A stretch of 64,000 bases of DNA from a virus: IMG/VR virus record IMGVR_UViG_3300034107_000725, positions 124,001-188,000 of that record. One strand, given 5' to 3'. The notes under the pieces were generated by a model, which saw nothing but the letters and a program-made list of their open reading frames with translations, was not told the origin of the DNA and did no database searches. Below are positions 39,104 through 47,593 of this stretch, one piece after another (the first letter of the stretch is position 1; each line of letters opens with the position of its first letter). A program made the translations under genes and the position numbers.

Positions 39104-39187
39104 ATCGGGCTCCGGCAACGTCGTCGCGGCCCAGTCAGTATTCCGGTAGCGGCATTGTGCCACTATCACAACTTGGAGGGATCCCCC

Positions 39188-39445
39188 ATGTCTTGGAATC
39201 AAGCTGCGTTTACCACTGACCACGAAGCCCGCCGAGCAATTCGGCAGTGGACTGAGAAGAGTCAACAGTTAAAACAAGAACTGAAAACACTTAAAGATAG
39301 TTTTCAGCCTGAGCCCCTCCGTCCCGAGCTTGTCGGGATGGATGCGGCCACCGACGAATACAGTCCAGAAGAGCTTATCGCTCTGTACACCTGTCGCCGT
39401 CCGCCCCGTGTGGTGGACTGGGACACCGTTGATCAATACAGATAA
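39188..39445 (+). CDS. Unknown small helical protein
   Basis: An 85-residue protein with a charged helix (RAIRQWTEKSQQLKQELKTL) and an acidic C-terminal half. ATG at 39188 is chosen over a TTG at 39155 because GGAGGG lies just upstream. No family recognised. Confidence 0.55.
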   Translation: MSWNQAAFTTDHEARRAIRQWTEKSQQLKQELKTLKDSFQPEPLRPELVGMDAATDEYSPEELIALYTCRRPPRVVDWDTVDQYR

Positions 39446-39470
39446 GTCACACATTCAAGGATAGAATTCC

Positions 39471-39668
39471 ATGCTAGCAATTACACGCAAGTGCCAAGAA
39501 AAAGTTACGCTCACACTTCCAAACGGTGAGACAATCGTGGTTATGCTGATTGAAGTACACCGCGGTAACGTACGATTGGGGATTGATGCCCCTCGTAATG
39601 TTGTCATTTCCCGCAACTCGTTGCTGGAAAACAGATCCCGGGATATGGGATCTTATCAGGCTCGTTAA
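39471..39668 (+). CDS. csrA: CsrA/RsmA-family RNA-binding regulator
   Basis: A 65-residue homologue of the translational regulator CsrA, which binds GGA motifs in mRNA leaders. The family pattern is clear: M-L-x-I-T-R-K at the N-terminus, a beta-strand VVMLIEVHRGNVRLGIDAP, and the VVISR segment, where Arg48 corresponds to the RNA-contacting Arg44 of E. coli CsrA. CAAGGATAG precedes the ATG. In a phage it may reprogram host mRNAs or control its own transcripts. A 60-base hairpin follows immediately. Confidence 0.9.
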   Translation: MLAITRKCQEKVTLTLPNGETIVVMLIEVHRGNVRLGIDAPRNVVISRNSLLENRSRDMGSYQAR

Positions 39669-39675
39669 CGAGCCG

Positions 39676-39735
39676 GTCACATTATGTGGCTAGTTACTAT
39701 GTCTAATTGACAAAGTAACTACCGCATAATGTGAC
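39676..39735 (+). repeat. Long inverted repeat downstream of csrA
   Basis: Arms GTCACATTATGTGG-C-TAGTTACT and AGTAACTA-CCGCATAATGTGAC form a 22-bp stem with one bulged C (and one T-G pair) and a 15-base loop. There is no adjacent T-run, so it is not a normal terminator. It could be an operator, an RNA-stability element or a small structured RNA. Confidence 0.8.
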
Positions 39736-39815
39736 TGTATTCTCTTTGCTTAGTCCTTGGTACAATACGCTTCTCTTTAGCTATTGAAGAATAACTCCCA
39801 GCAGAAGGACAACAA

Positions 39816-40145
39816 ATGGCTGTTGCATCGTTGAAAGTCGAGTTGTACGGAGACGGTAGTCGGGGCAGTGTACTGATCGAAAGCGATCTGCCTCAGTTCA
39901 GCTTTCAAATCGAAGAGCTGACTTCCGCCAAAGCCCGTGAGTTCGTACTGGCTTCTACGGTAAAAGCCGGAATTAAAGGTTTGCCCGGGATCAGTCGAAT
40001 GATTGATTCTCCATACCCAGTCAATTCCAAAGGCGAGACCATCGAAAACCTGAAAGACGAAGCCGGTAATCCGATACCTCCGCAAAGTCCTCGAGCACAA
40101 CCGGTAGCTTACCGAGCCTGCTACGAGGTGACAGCGAGGCAGTGA
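39816..40145 (+). CDS. Unknown protein
   Basis: A 109-residue soluble, beta-rich protein (KVELYGDGSRGSVLIES) with a Pro-rich C-terminal part. AGAAGGACAAC precedes the ATG. Its TGA overlaps the next ATG. A TACAAT at 39761 could be a -10 element for this gene, but no matching -35 is visible. No family recognised. Confidence 0.55.
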   Translation: MAVASLKVELYGDGSRGSVLIESDLPQFSFQIEELTSAKAREFVLASTVKAGIKGLPGISRMIDSPYPVNSKGETIENLKDEAGNPIPPQSPRAQPVAYRACYEVTARQ

Positions 40146-40564
40146 TGTCATCAGGCTTAATCCTGTTGGATGAGCCAGCTACCAAGCGATTGATCAAGGC
40201 GATCGAAACCGATCTCGATCTCTTGATCCATCTCGGTGACTGGTTGCTGCATCTGAATATGTTCTCGGATGCTCAGATTTATGATATTCTGAGATTTGCT
40301 CGTTCGGAGATTGAATTGTTTGCTGGAATGGCAAATAAAGGGTTCATACCTGAGATGACACTCTGTGTGAGCGACTCTCGCTGGGTATCCATATACAAAA
40401 AACCCAGATTTCTGGACACTCAGATTTCCGAAGAAGTTGAAGAGTTACCGCAACCAGCAGTCACTCATATCTTCTGCAATCTATCGGCCCTTTGGGACCG
40501 AATGAAGTTACGTCAAAACCGAGGACGGCCAATTGACACGGGCGGTGTCGTTGAACCTGCCTAG
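40145..40564 (+). CDS. Unknown protein
   Basis: A 139-residue, Leu-rich, mostly helical protein (LIKAIETDLDLLIHLGDWLL) with no recognised family. ATG at 40145 overlaps the previous stop (TGATG); a GTG one codon upstream is the alternative. Confidence 0.55.
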   Translation: MSSGLILLDEPATKRLIKAIETDLDLLIHLGDWLLHLNMFSDAQIYDILRFARSEIELFAGMANKGFIPEMTLCVSDSRWVSIYKKPRFLDTQISEEVEELPQPAVTHIFCNLSALWDRMKLRQNRGRPIDTGGVVEPA

Positions 40565-40582
40565 CGTTTCACGGAGAGATCC

Positions 40583-41362
40583 ATGCAAACTGAACAAGCG
40601 GCAAAGCAGCTGCTCCAGTTGTATATAAAGCAGGCCAGCTCGGGGCAGCTCTCGCACGCTATTGCCCCAAAGGCAATTCAGCGAACGCTGCTGCTTACAG
40701 ATGAGGCCTATGCTACGCCTTTGCTGTTACTGGTCTTGGACCGGTATGGCATGGAAGCCCTGCAATGGGCACCCGAAACAATACGAATGGAGCTGGAGCA
40801 AGACTTCCAGCTCAGATTGTCAAAGACTACGCTCGACAAGATCATGGCAGCAATTACCGTGGTTACTACGAATTACTTCTACAAAGACGTAACTCGATTT
40901 ATTGAGCTGTGTAACATCTTGTCTGGAGATGATTTTCAACCAGATGAGTTTGAACCGGCAGATGCTGAAGAGATGCTTATTGCCATCACGGAAGCCATGC
41001 TACTCTGGCCGCCAAACGACGATCCAGAAGACACTGAGTTCTCTCTTGAGATTCGGGAATACATCAGTCAAATACTTGGGGAGCAAGGTATCCTCAAACC
41101 GTTTGACGTGCTTCGCCTGGCTTTCAGCGGAGACCAGTCGTCTCGTGTAGATGTTGAGTACGCGGATGATCCAGAGATGTACTCTGCGATCTACGCGAAT
41201 CAACAAAGTAAAACAGATGAATTGCGTGAGATTTATCTGGAAAATGTTGCTGCATTGGAGCAGCAACTGAATCTGCTCCCGCTGGAGCACGGTTCAACTG
41301 CCGCTGCTGTTCAACAGTTGCAGAGTCTACTTCACCGTACGGGTATCACCCCGTCCTCTTGA
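40583..41362 (+). CDS. Unknown helical acidic protein
   Basis: A 259-residue, almost wholly helical, acidic protein with a possible coiled C-terminus (LREIYLENVAALEQQLNLL). No cysteine pattern beyond a single Cys, no membrane segment and no recognised family. GGAGAG precedes the ATG. Its size and composition resemble phage internal or regulatory proteins, but that is not evidence of function. Confidence 0.55.
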   Translation: MQTEQAAKQLLQLYIKQASSGQLSHAIAPKAIQRTLLLTDEAYATPLLLLVLDRYGMEALQWAPETIRMELEQDFQLRLSKTTLDKIMAAITVVTTNYFYKDVTRFIELCNILSGDDFQPDEFEPADAEEMLIAITEAMLLWPPNDDPEDTEFSLEIREYISQILGEQGILKPFDVLRLAFSGDQSSRVDVEYADDPEMYSAIYANQQSKTDELREIYLENVAALEQQLNLLPLEHGSTAAAVQQLQSLLHRTGITPSS

Positions 41363-41373
41363 AAGTCCCTACC

Positions 41374-41808
41374 ATGCGTAATCTAATCCTCGCTGCCTTT
41401 GCTTTCGCCAGCCTCTGTAGTGGCGTTACATTCAGCAAAGTTGTAGCCGAAGAACAGACTGCTTCCACTGTCCTGTGGGTCAGCCCGGCTTGTATCGAAG
41501 GTACTTGCTTCTGCCTGTTCCACAATCGTGGCGGTGTCCACAAACCTTTGTCTGTTATCTCAGGCGGGCAATCCACGATTGTCATTTCTACACTGCCCAA
41601 AACCAAAGTGCAGTTTGTAGAAGTTCCTGTGCTTAAGCCGCTGGCTCCAGCTCCCTTGGTGTTCACAGAAGTGCAACCACTCGGCAAGTCAGAGTGCACC
41701 TGCCAGTCGCCTCAGTACGTGGTCGAGCATACTCACAAGCGTGGGTTGTTTGGTCCCAAGTCCGTGACTAAGGTCTTCGGCGTCAACGGATGCACATGCG
41801 GTAAGTAA
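41374..41808 (+). CDS. Secreted cysteine-containing protein
   Basis: A 144-residue protein with an N-terminal signal peptide (MRNLILAAFAFASLCSGV) and a mature part with several Cys (CIEGTCFC, CTCQS, GCTCGK), implying export and disulfides. ATG at 41374 gives a clean signal peptide; the TTG at 41359 would add five residues before it. A terminator follows. Could act at the host surface during infection. Confidence 0.65.
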   Translation: MRNLILAAFAFASLCSGVTFSKVVAEEQTASTVLWVSPACIEGTCFCLFHNRGGVHKPLSVISGGQSTIVISTLPKTKVQFVEVPVLKPLAPAPLVFTEVQPLGKSECTCQSPQYVVEHTHKRGLFGPKSVTKVFGVNGCTCGK

Positions 41809-41834
41809 GGCTATAACGTCTTCTGTATTTCTTG

Positions 41835-41865
41835 AAAGACCGACACGCAAGTGCCGGTCTTTTTT
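41835..41865 (+). terminator. Rho-independent terminator
   Basis: Stem AAAGACCG with CGGTCTTT, extended inside by CAC-GCAA-GTG, followed by a T-run to 41865. Separates the secreted-protein gene from the ATPase triad. Confidence 0.95.
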
Positions 41866-41884
41866 CGTTCTCGAAAGGAACAAA

Positions 41885-42586
41885 ATGTCTCACTTAGAAT
41901 CCGGATTTTGCGTGACTGACGTCGAGGCTCTGGCTCAGATTGTCAAAGAGAATTGTCCTACCCTTGAGCTCGTTAAGCGATCTACTTATCGGACCTGGGC
42001 TACAGATCACGGTACGCTAGCTGGCGACTACCCGTTGCCCGCAGTCTATCAGCTGAAGATGCTGGGGTGGATGGTCACTCAGAATCATAAGGTGTTTGAC
42101 TTGGCCCAAGAAGCCGGTGTGTTTCTTCCTAAAGATTTAAGGAAGTTGGAAACAGAACCCTGGACTCTTGATATGCAGCACAGGCTCTTGAAGGTTCCCG
42201 AGTTCAACCAAGCCTACCAGCATATTTGCAGTAAGGTAATTGGTAACGACGCAGAGTTCGTTATCAAACCCAAAGACGATCAGCCCGAGATAGGTTACGC
42301 CTATCAGATCGGAGTTGTGCCACACCCGTGGCGTGCGGGTGAGTATCAACTGATGTGTGATTTCTACTCTCAAGGCAAGGGACTGTTACTAGCCAAAGGC
42401 GTAGGGCAACACAAGGCGGTAGGAGAGACCAACAGCTGGGGTGGTGAACTCAAGCAGGCTTACGCTGTGCGAGCTGCTGAGCGAGCTATCGTAACTCAGA
42501 TGCGGGCCGGTAACCCTGAGTATGGCGGATACAACAAAGTCGTCTTACCCGACGGTCGCATCAAGTTAGAAGTTTTTCCTCGCTGA
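41885..42586 (+). CDS. DUF1257 (Ycf35)-like protein
   Basis: A 233-residue protein whose ends resemble the DUF1257/Ycf35 family: MSHLESGFCVTDVEALAQ at the start, and YAVRAAERAIVTQMRAGN followed by NKVVLPDGRIKLEV at the end. The middle is longer than in the short bacterial members. The next two genes are DUF2997-like and an AAA ATPase resembling Ycf46; these three families are commonly encoded together in cyanobacteria and other bacteria. Biochemical function unknown. AAAGGAAC precedes the ATG. Confidence 0.65.
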   Translation: MSHLESGFCVTDVEALAQIVKENCPTLELVKRSTYRTWATDHGTLAGDYPLPAVYQLKMLGWMVTQNHKVFDLAQEAGVFLPKDLRKLETEPWTLDMQHRLLKVPEFNQAYQHICSKVIGNDAEFVIKPKDDQPEIGYAYQIGVVPHPWRAGEYQLMCDFYSQGKGLLLAKGVGQHKAVGETNSWGGELKQAYAVRAAERAIVTQMRAGNPEYGGYNKVVLPDGRIKLEVFPR

Positions 42587-42613
42587 CATTTCGTATCCAG
42601 ATAAGGACCAGTC

Positions 42614-42814
42614 ATGAGCCAGAAAAAGATCGTTGTCACTGTAGATCTATCCGGTGAAGTCCAGGTAGAAGCTATCGGCCACCGCGGTGGCACTTGTGTT
42701 AAAGCCACAGCTCCACTTACCAAAACCCTGGTAGGTGGAACTCCGACGTCCAGCGTCAAAAAACCTGAATTCTTTCAGGGAGATATTGCTCCCAGAGTTC
42801 AACAGTCAGAGTAA
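42614..42814 (+). CDS. DUF2997-like small protein
   Basis: A 66-residue protein matching the DUF2997 pattern: KKIVVTVDLSGEVQVEAIG, then RGGTC-x-KATAPLTKTLVGG, then a short tail with KKPEFF. The Gly-x-x-C followed by a helix and a 'LG/LV' end is typical. AAGGACCAG precedes the ATG. It sits between the DUF1257-like and AAA genes. Confidence 0.65.
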   Translation: MSQKKIVVTVDLSGEVQVEAIGHRGGTCVKATAPLTKTLVGGTPTSSVKKPEFFQGDIAPRVQQSE

Positions 42815-42849
42815 CCTGTTCCAGTTTCCCACTTAACGAAGGAAGACAC

Positions 42850-44703
42850 ATGAGCGTCATTGAAAAGCTGTCCGGCTATTTTGCAGCAGGTCAGGCGGGC
42901 TTGATCCTCACCAGCGTCGAGCCTGAAGAATGCCTACGCGAGCTTGCTGAATTTTCCCGAGACTCACAGCAAACAGACTTCCCTATGGAGGTCATGTTCT
43001 GGGATGCAGCTGACGGATTAACCGACATCTATGGAGCGGCGGTATCAGATTCTGAGGCATCCAACGATGCTCTGGGTCTAGGGTTTGCTCCTAAAAAATC
43101 TCAGATTGGACTGCACGACACCTTCAATCTGGTGTTGGCTACGTGCCGTGACCGCAGGTTCCGCGAGGAATCAGAAACACCGGGGGCTGATGACGACAAG
43201 ATGCGAATCCTGTGCGTTCGTAACTTTGATCGGCATCTTTATCCCGCTGGAGTACAAGGCCCTGTGGATGGTGTTCTCCTGATGCAGGCACAGAAGATCA
43301 TCAACGAGGGTCAAACTGCTAAGGTATACTTAATACTTCAAACGACCCCAGAATTTGAATTGCCTACTGAGCTCACAGTGCACTGTGAGTATGTAAACCA
43401 CGACTTGCCAAACAGTGATGAGCGTACCACGCTTATCGTGGACATTGGTGTAGACGAGGCAGCAGTCACACCGCAAGTGCTCAACGCAACTGCGGGGTTG
43501 TCTCGAGCCAAGACTGCTCAGTACACCGCGGAAGCTATCTCTGCTTATGGCTATCTAAACCCGGTGGCTATTTTCCAGAAGAAGGCCAGTCACCTGGCTC
43601 GAAGTAGCAAACTCGATGTCTGGTCTCCTGAGTTTGTTTCCCAGGTCAAGCTCTGGCCTGTGCCAACACTGGAGCAACTACGAGACGCCAGTGACGTCAC
43701 GATGTTGCAGGAAGAAACTCATGTCAACAACAAGCAACTGGGTCCGGATGAGGTACGGGTGAGAATCCGATACGTGCAGCCTGGCCTAAACAAGAAGCTG
43801 GAAAAATGGCTTGACCCCATGCCAAAAGACCAGTTTGAAAAGGAGTATCGCCCTGAACGCGACTTCTATTCACTCAAGTCAGTCGTCGGACTTTCCGGTC
43901 TTAAGGAATTTCTTCGTAAGGGTTTTCGTCCGGATGTTCCGGACCGTGCTCGTATGAAGCATGTTCTGATGCTTGGCATGCCAGGTACTGGAAAGTCATT
44001 CACCATGCAGTGCTGCTCTGGTGAGTTCAACACACCACTCAGTTCCATGCAAGCCAGTAATCTGTATTCAAAATGGTTGGGTGACACCGACAAGATCCTG
44101 GCTCGTATGCTCCAGACGGTTGAGGCTATCGGTGGCATCCTTGCGATTGATGAGTTTCAACGCTTCCTGCCCCAGGGTGGGAGCGGCGGTGAGAGTGGTG
44201 GTGTCGAGAGCCGACTGCTTGGTACGTTGCTGACCTGGTTTAACAATCAGCAAAGCAACCTGGTGCTGTCTGCCGCAAACAACATCAGCAATCTACCTGA
44301 CGAGATCACGCGATCTGGTCGTGTCGATGCTCTGATGTTCGTTGGCTTCCCCAGTCGTGCGTCTAAGGACGCAGCCTGGCAGATGTACCTGAAGCGGCAT
44401 GAGCTGGAAAAGCAAGAGCTACCTAAGGACGAACACTGGGTGCCAGCGGACATCATGTCCTGCTGCCGCTTGGCTGAACTTCAGCAAGTCTCGATCCAGC
44501 ACGCCAGTCGTTGGATTACACCGTCGTATGAGAAGAGTCAGAAGCAAATGGATGACTTGATGCAGTGGGCAGAGTCCGCTGGCTGCATCTGTGCGGAAAC
44601 CGGCGAACGGTTCCAGCACCCCCGCAATCAACAATCAGCTCCCGTGGCAGCTAAAGTCACTCGTAAGATCCGAACACGTTCAGAATCAGGAGATATAGTA
44701 TGA
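42850..44703 (+). CDS. AAA ATPase, Ycf46-like
   Basis: A 617-residue protein. The N-terminal ~330 residues form a domain seen before the AAA core in Ycf46-type proteins (FAAGQAGLILTSVEPEECL, then MRILCVRNFDRHL). The AAA core starts near residue 350: Walker A GMPGTGKS (~376), Walker B GGILAIDEF (~430), sensor-1 Asn in VLSAANN (~475), and an arginine-containing LPDEITRSGRVD typical of classical AAA proteins. It likely remodels a protein partner using ATP. GAAGGAAG precedes the ATG; the next gene overlaps its end by 4 bases. Confidence 0.8.
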   Translation: MSVIEKLSGYFAAGQAGLILTSVEPEECLRELAEFSRDSQQTDFPMEVMFWDAADGLTDIYGAAVSDSEASNDALGLGFAPKKSQIGLHDTFNLVLATCRDRRFREESETPGADDDKMRILCVRNFDRHLYPAGVQGPVDGVLLMQAQKIINEGQTAKVYLILQTTPEFELPTELTVHCEYVNHDLPNSDERTTLIVDIGVDEAAVTPQVLNATAGLSRAKTAQYTAEAISAYGYLNPVAIFQKKASHLARSSKLDVWSPEFVSQVKLWPVPTLEQLRDASDVTMLQEETHVNNKQLGPDEVRVRIRYVQPGLNKKLEKWLDPMPKDQFEKEYRPERDFYSLKSVVGLSGLKEFLRKGFRPDVPDRARMKHVLMLGMPGTGKSFTMQCCSGEFNTPLSSMQASNLYSKWLGDTDKILARMLQTVEAIGGILAIDEFQRFLPQGGSGGESGGVESRLLGTLLTWFNNQQSNLVLSAANNISNLPDEITRSGRVDALMFVGFPSRASKDAAWQMYLKRHELEKQELPKDEHWVPADIMSCCRLAELQQVSIQHASRWITPSYEKSQKQMDDLMQWAESAGCICAETGERFQHPRNQQSAPVAAKVTRKIRTRSESGDIV

Positions 44704-45242
44704 GAATTGAAATCAAAACCGCCGCCGCTGCTTGGCACCTGAATAGGCTACGCAACGAACTGACAGACCTGTGGGACACTCTGCGAACGGAGCTGCAAAT
44801 CAGTATCCTCGACTCAGATGCGGTCAGCCAGTTGATTGGCGATACCAACGCCATTGCCTGGAAGATCGACGTGTTTGAAACCGACGTGATGGTTTTGCTT
44901 GTGGAGGAAGCTGGGGTTAAGTACCGGTTCCAATTCCAAGCCTCAGGCGAGCAGGACGAGGAAAAGATGATGTATGGCGATAAGATCAAAGGGGAAGGGA
45001 CTGTGATCGTGTACAACAACAGGCTGGTGATGTTAAACCTGACGGCGACATTGGTGGAACCTCCAGATGAGCGTGACGGCGAAGAGGAAGCCATCAACAA
45101 TTGTGAGCCTGAAGACGATCACGAGCCTGAAGACGGACCAGACGAAGACGAATATGAGCGTGACGGCGAAGAGGAAGCCATCAACAATTGTGAGCCTGAA
45201 GACGATCACGAGCCTGAAGACGGACCAGACGAAGATGAGTAA
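44700..45242 (+). CDS. Protein with duplicated acidic tail
   Basis: A 180-residue protein. Residues ~1-122 are a mixed alpha/beta domain of unknown family; the C-terminal 58 residues are two copies of a 29-residue acidic unit (ERDGEEEAINNCEPEDDHEP plus EDGPDEDEY). The acidic tail resembles DNA-mimic or nucleic-acid-displacing tails, but this is only compositional. Overlaps the AAA gene by 4 bases, so may belong to that system. Confidence 0.65.
   Translation: MRIEIKTAAAAWHLNRLRNELTDLWDTLRTELQISILDSDAVSQLIGDTNAIAWKIDVFETDVMVLLVEEAGVKYRFQFQASGEQDEEKMMYGDKIKGEGTVIVYNNRLVMLNLTATLVEPPDERDGEEEAINNCEPEDDHEPEDGPDEDEYERDGEEEAINNCEPEDDHEPEDGPDEDE
45067..45240 (+). repeat. 87-bp tandem duplication
   Basis: Two head-to-tail copies (45067-45153 and 45154-45240) that differ at only a few bases near the end. 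Being a multiple of three, the repeat keeps the frame. The terminal TAT of copy 1 is replaced by the stop TAA after copy 2, and the start of the next gene lies in the last bases of copy 2. Confidence 0.95.
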
Positions 45243-45459
45243 AGCGAAACAGCCGCCGCTCAACCCTCGTCGTGTTTTGAAAACCGCAGCAGCAGCCGTC
45301 AAATGGCATCGACTCAATTGTCCTTGTGACGAGTGGAACGATTACATCGACATCGAGCTGACGTTGGAAGCTCTGGCCGGAAAGGTCAGAGCTTATGAGC
45401 TGAAAAGTCAACCCAAGAAGGAACCAACAGATGATCACTGCAGCACAAGGACAACTTGA
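45235..45459 (+). CDS. Unknown small basic protein
   Basis: A 74-residue, basic protein starting at the ATG inside the end of the duplicated region (ATGAGTAA contains this start and the previous stop). Its N-terminus RVLKTAAAAVKWHRL resembles the start of the upstream protein (IEIKTAAAAWHLNRL), suggesting the two are paralogues. The frame is open further upstream through the repeat, giving a longer 130-residue alternative that would overprint the acidic tail. Confidence 0.55.
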   Translation: MSKAKQPPLNPRRVLKTAAAAVKWHRLNCPCDEWNDYIDIELTLEALAGKVRAYELKSQPKKEPTDDHCSTRTT

Positions 45460-46750
45460 ATTGTTTAACGAAACCACACCAGACTATGGAACTGTGGACG
45501 CTCCGAAAGTTACCTACTGTACGGTGAAGTTCACTGTCGGCTGGTTACCAGGAGCTCTAGGCTTTACCGAGCAGGCCAAGATGGCACTGGCAGATACGCT
45601 TGGCGTCGATAAGAAAATCATCCGAGGATCTTATGCAATTCTCGGAGCCGGTCGTGATCCATTGATTCAGGAAGGAGCAGCTCTCAAGCGACTGCTTCTT
45701 TCGGTACGCGATGCGTTCACAATCCCTGAGTATACACTGCTGTCTTCTGCTGCCGACGATAACAACCTGAAACCAGATAAGGTCAAAGGTAGTTATCTGA
45801 TCGAGGCCTGTAAGGTGGAGGAGTTCTTGACGCGGTTTAACCAGATCCGCGAACAGTATCTCCAGTGGGGTAAGCGTGTCGCCGATCCGGATAACTATTT
45901 CCGAATCCGTGAAGCCGATCGGCTTGGGCTGGCTCAGGACTGGCACGTGGTCGCCAGTAAGTATCCAACTGCGGAAGCGTTGGCAGACAGCGTTACCTGT
46001 GACATCCCACGTATCGAGCCTTTTGATGCCAGCTTTACGCTGTCGGATGTGGCTCCAGCTACAGCCAAGATGCTGCGAGAGCAAGCTGAGGCTCGGTTGG
46101 CTGCTTCAATTGGTGGTGCTACGGATGAGCTTGTCCTCGAGTTCAAGTCCATGGTGGAAGCCGTGGCCAGGAATTGTGGCAAGCGTATTCGACTGATGCC
46201 ACCCGAAGATCACGCTCGTGCTGATTTGCGGAATGCCGAGGTTCAGCAAATCCAGGTGCCTTCTGCCAACGAAGACATCCCCGTCGACAAGTTCCTGATC
46301 ACCGTGCAGCGTTACCGCACTGCCGCTAACGATAAGCTGGTGCAGCACGGAAAGTCAGAAGATATCCTACTGCTAAAATCAGAGTACATGGAACTGCGAC
46401 CGTATGAGACTGACGAGTATCGTTCGCTCATGCAAAGCTCGTTCGAGAATCTGATGTGGCTGGCAGAGAAGATCAACTCTGTAAAGTCCATGCTGGGCAG
46501 TAGCGAAACCGCGGACAGCCTGACAAATCTGGCTACGCAGGTTTCCAATACTCTAAGTAATCTTGGTGGTTCTGCTTCTGAGATTACGAAACAACTGCGG
46601 AATTCAAATTACGCTCGAACTATGGCTCGGGCGTCGTTTGATGATCTCCTGCATAAGATCACAACGCAGGAAATGGAAGTCCGATTGAAGTCTAAAACGC
46701 CACGGCGAAAGATCCGTTTTGCTGGAGCCGTGAGCGAAGAACAAGCGTAA
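45431..46750 (+). CDS. Unknown 439-residue protein
   Basis: A mostly helical, soluble protein with no recognised catalytic motif. The C-terminal ~150 residues are rich in Ser/Asn/Leu helices (FENLMWLAEKINSVKSML) and end in a basic stretch. Overlaps the preceding gene by 29 bases. It lies in the same run as the AAA triad, and a substrate or partner role is possible, but only by position. Confidence 0.6.
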   Translation: MITAAQGQLELFNETTPDYGTVDAPKVTYCTVKFTVGWLPGALGFTEQAKMALADTLGVDKKIIRGSYAILGAGRDPLIQEGAALKRLLLSVRDAFTIPEYTLLSSAADDNNLKPDKVKGSYLIEACKVEEFLTRFNQIREQYLQWGKRVADPDNYFRIREADRLGLAQDWHVVASKYPTAEALADSVTCDIPRIEPFDASFTLSDVAPATAKMLREQAEARLAASIGGATDELVLEFKSMVEAVARNCGKRIRLMPPEDHARADLRNAEVQQIQVPSANEDIPVDKFLITVQRYRTAANDKLVQHGKSEDILLLKSEYMELRPYETDEYRSLMQSSFENLMWLAEKINSVKSMLGSSETADSLTNLATQVSNTLSNLGGSASEITKQLRNSNYARTMARASFDDLLHKITTQEMEVRLKSKTPRRKIRFAGAVSEEQA

Positions 46751-46763
46751 TACGGAGTTCACA

Positions 46764-47093
46764 ATGCCAACTATCTTCATCGACGAAGATGGTTTGACTG
46801 AGGGCATCGCCAGTTCGTTGACTCAACTTTTGAGGATGAGTAAACGACGGCGAGCCAGTCACATCGAACCAGTTAATCCAACCCTTCGTCGAATCTTTCA
46901 CTTCATCCGCCACCGTGTGTCGGATGAATCTCGGCTTGCCTGCTGGACCCGCAGTTGGCGGTGTCAGTGGCAAGCTCGTATTGTGGGTGGTCCTGTGTTA
47001 GGACCATTCCATCGGCGGCACAACGCAGTTGCCGCTGAAGTTTTCTGGATCAATGCCTGGCTCGAAAAAGAAAGAAAGAATCAAAATGTCTAA
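46764..47093 (+). CDS. Unknown basic protein
   Basis: A 109-residue basic protein with a conserved-looking core: RRASHIEPVNPTLRRIFHFI, then RSWRCQWQARIVGGPVLGPF. Looks like a family of small phage and bacterial hypotheticals; function unknown. Overlaps the next gene by 8 bases. Confidence 0.6.
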   Translation: MPTIFIDEDGLTEGIASSLTQLLRMSKRRRASHIEPVNPTLRRIFHFIRHRVSDESRLACWTRSWRCQWQARIVGGPVLGPFHRRHNAVAAEVFWINAWLEKERKNQNV

Positions 47094-47589
47094 GTCTCTC
47101 ACAATCGTAGAAGCTACTGGACTCGCTAAGTTAGCTGAAAAAGAGCTCAAGCGGCTCAAAGAAGACGGTGCTAACCTGGACCCCGGCAGCTACAAGTTTG
47201 ACTTCACTGTCACCGTAGACGGTGGGTTGGGTCGTGGTGACGACACTAAGGTCACACCATCCTTCAGCCTGGACAAGTTTCTGAAACCGATGCTGCTTCG
47301 GTATATCAGTAAGCTCAGCAAAAAAGAACAGACCGAATGGATGCAAAATCTGATGTCCAGTAAGGGGGCTTTAGGTGCTGTCATCGAATTAGGTGCAGAC
47401 AAAGTGCTACGCTCTGTCGATCCCGGCTTAACTTCTTTGTGGGATAAGGCCGAGGCAGAAGCCAAGACAAAATTTCAATCAGTTACTCCAAAGACTGATC
47501 GTACGGGTAACACCACCGTATTCGGTGTTTTAGAGAAGCAGTCGGCTACGTCTGTAGTCTCTGCCAAAAAGAAACCAGGGCTAAAGTAA
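47086..47589 (+). CDS. Unknown protein
   Basis: A 167-residue, Lys-rich, soluble protein (LAKLAEKELKRLKEDGANL, then beta-strands and helices). ATG at 47086 is preceded by AAAGAAAGAA and overlaps the previous gene end. Early ATG candidates in the same frame lie inside the upstream gene. No family recognised. Confidence 0.6.
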   Translation: MSKSLTIVEATGLAKLAEKELKRLKEDGANLDPGSYKFDFTVTVDGGLGRGDDTKVTPSFSLDKFLKPMLLRYISKLSKKEQTEWMQNLMSSKGALGAVIELGADKVLRSVDPGLTSLWDKAEAEAKTKFQSVTPKTDRTGNTTVFGVLEKQSATSVVSAKKKPGLK

Positions 47590-47593
47590 TTCC

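Noticed and set aside
39761-39766. TACAAT as -10 for the gene at 39816
   Set aside because: No -35 match 16-18 bases upstream; too weak to list.
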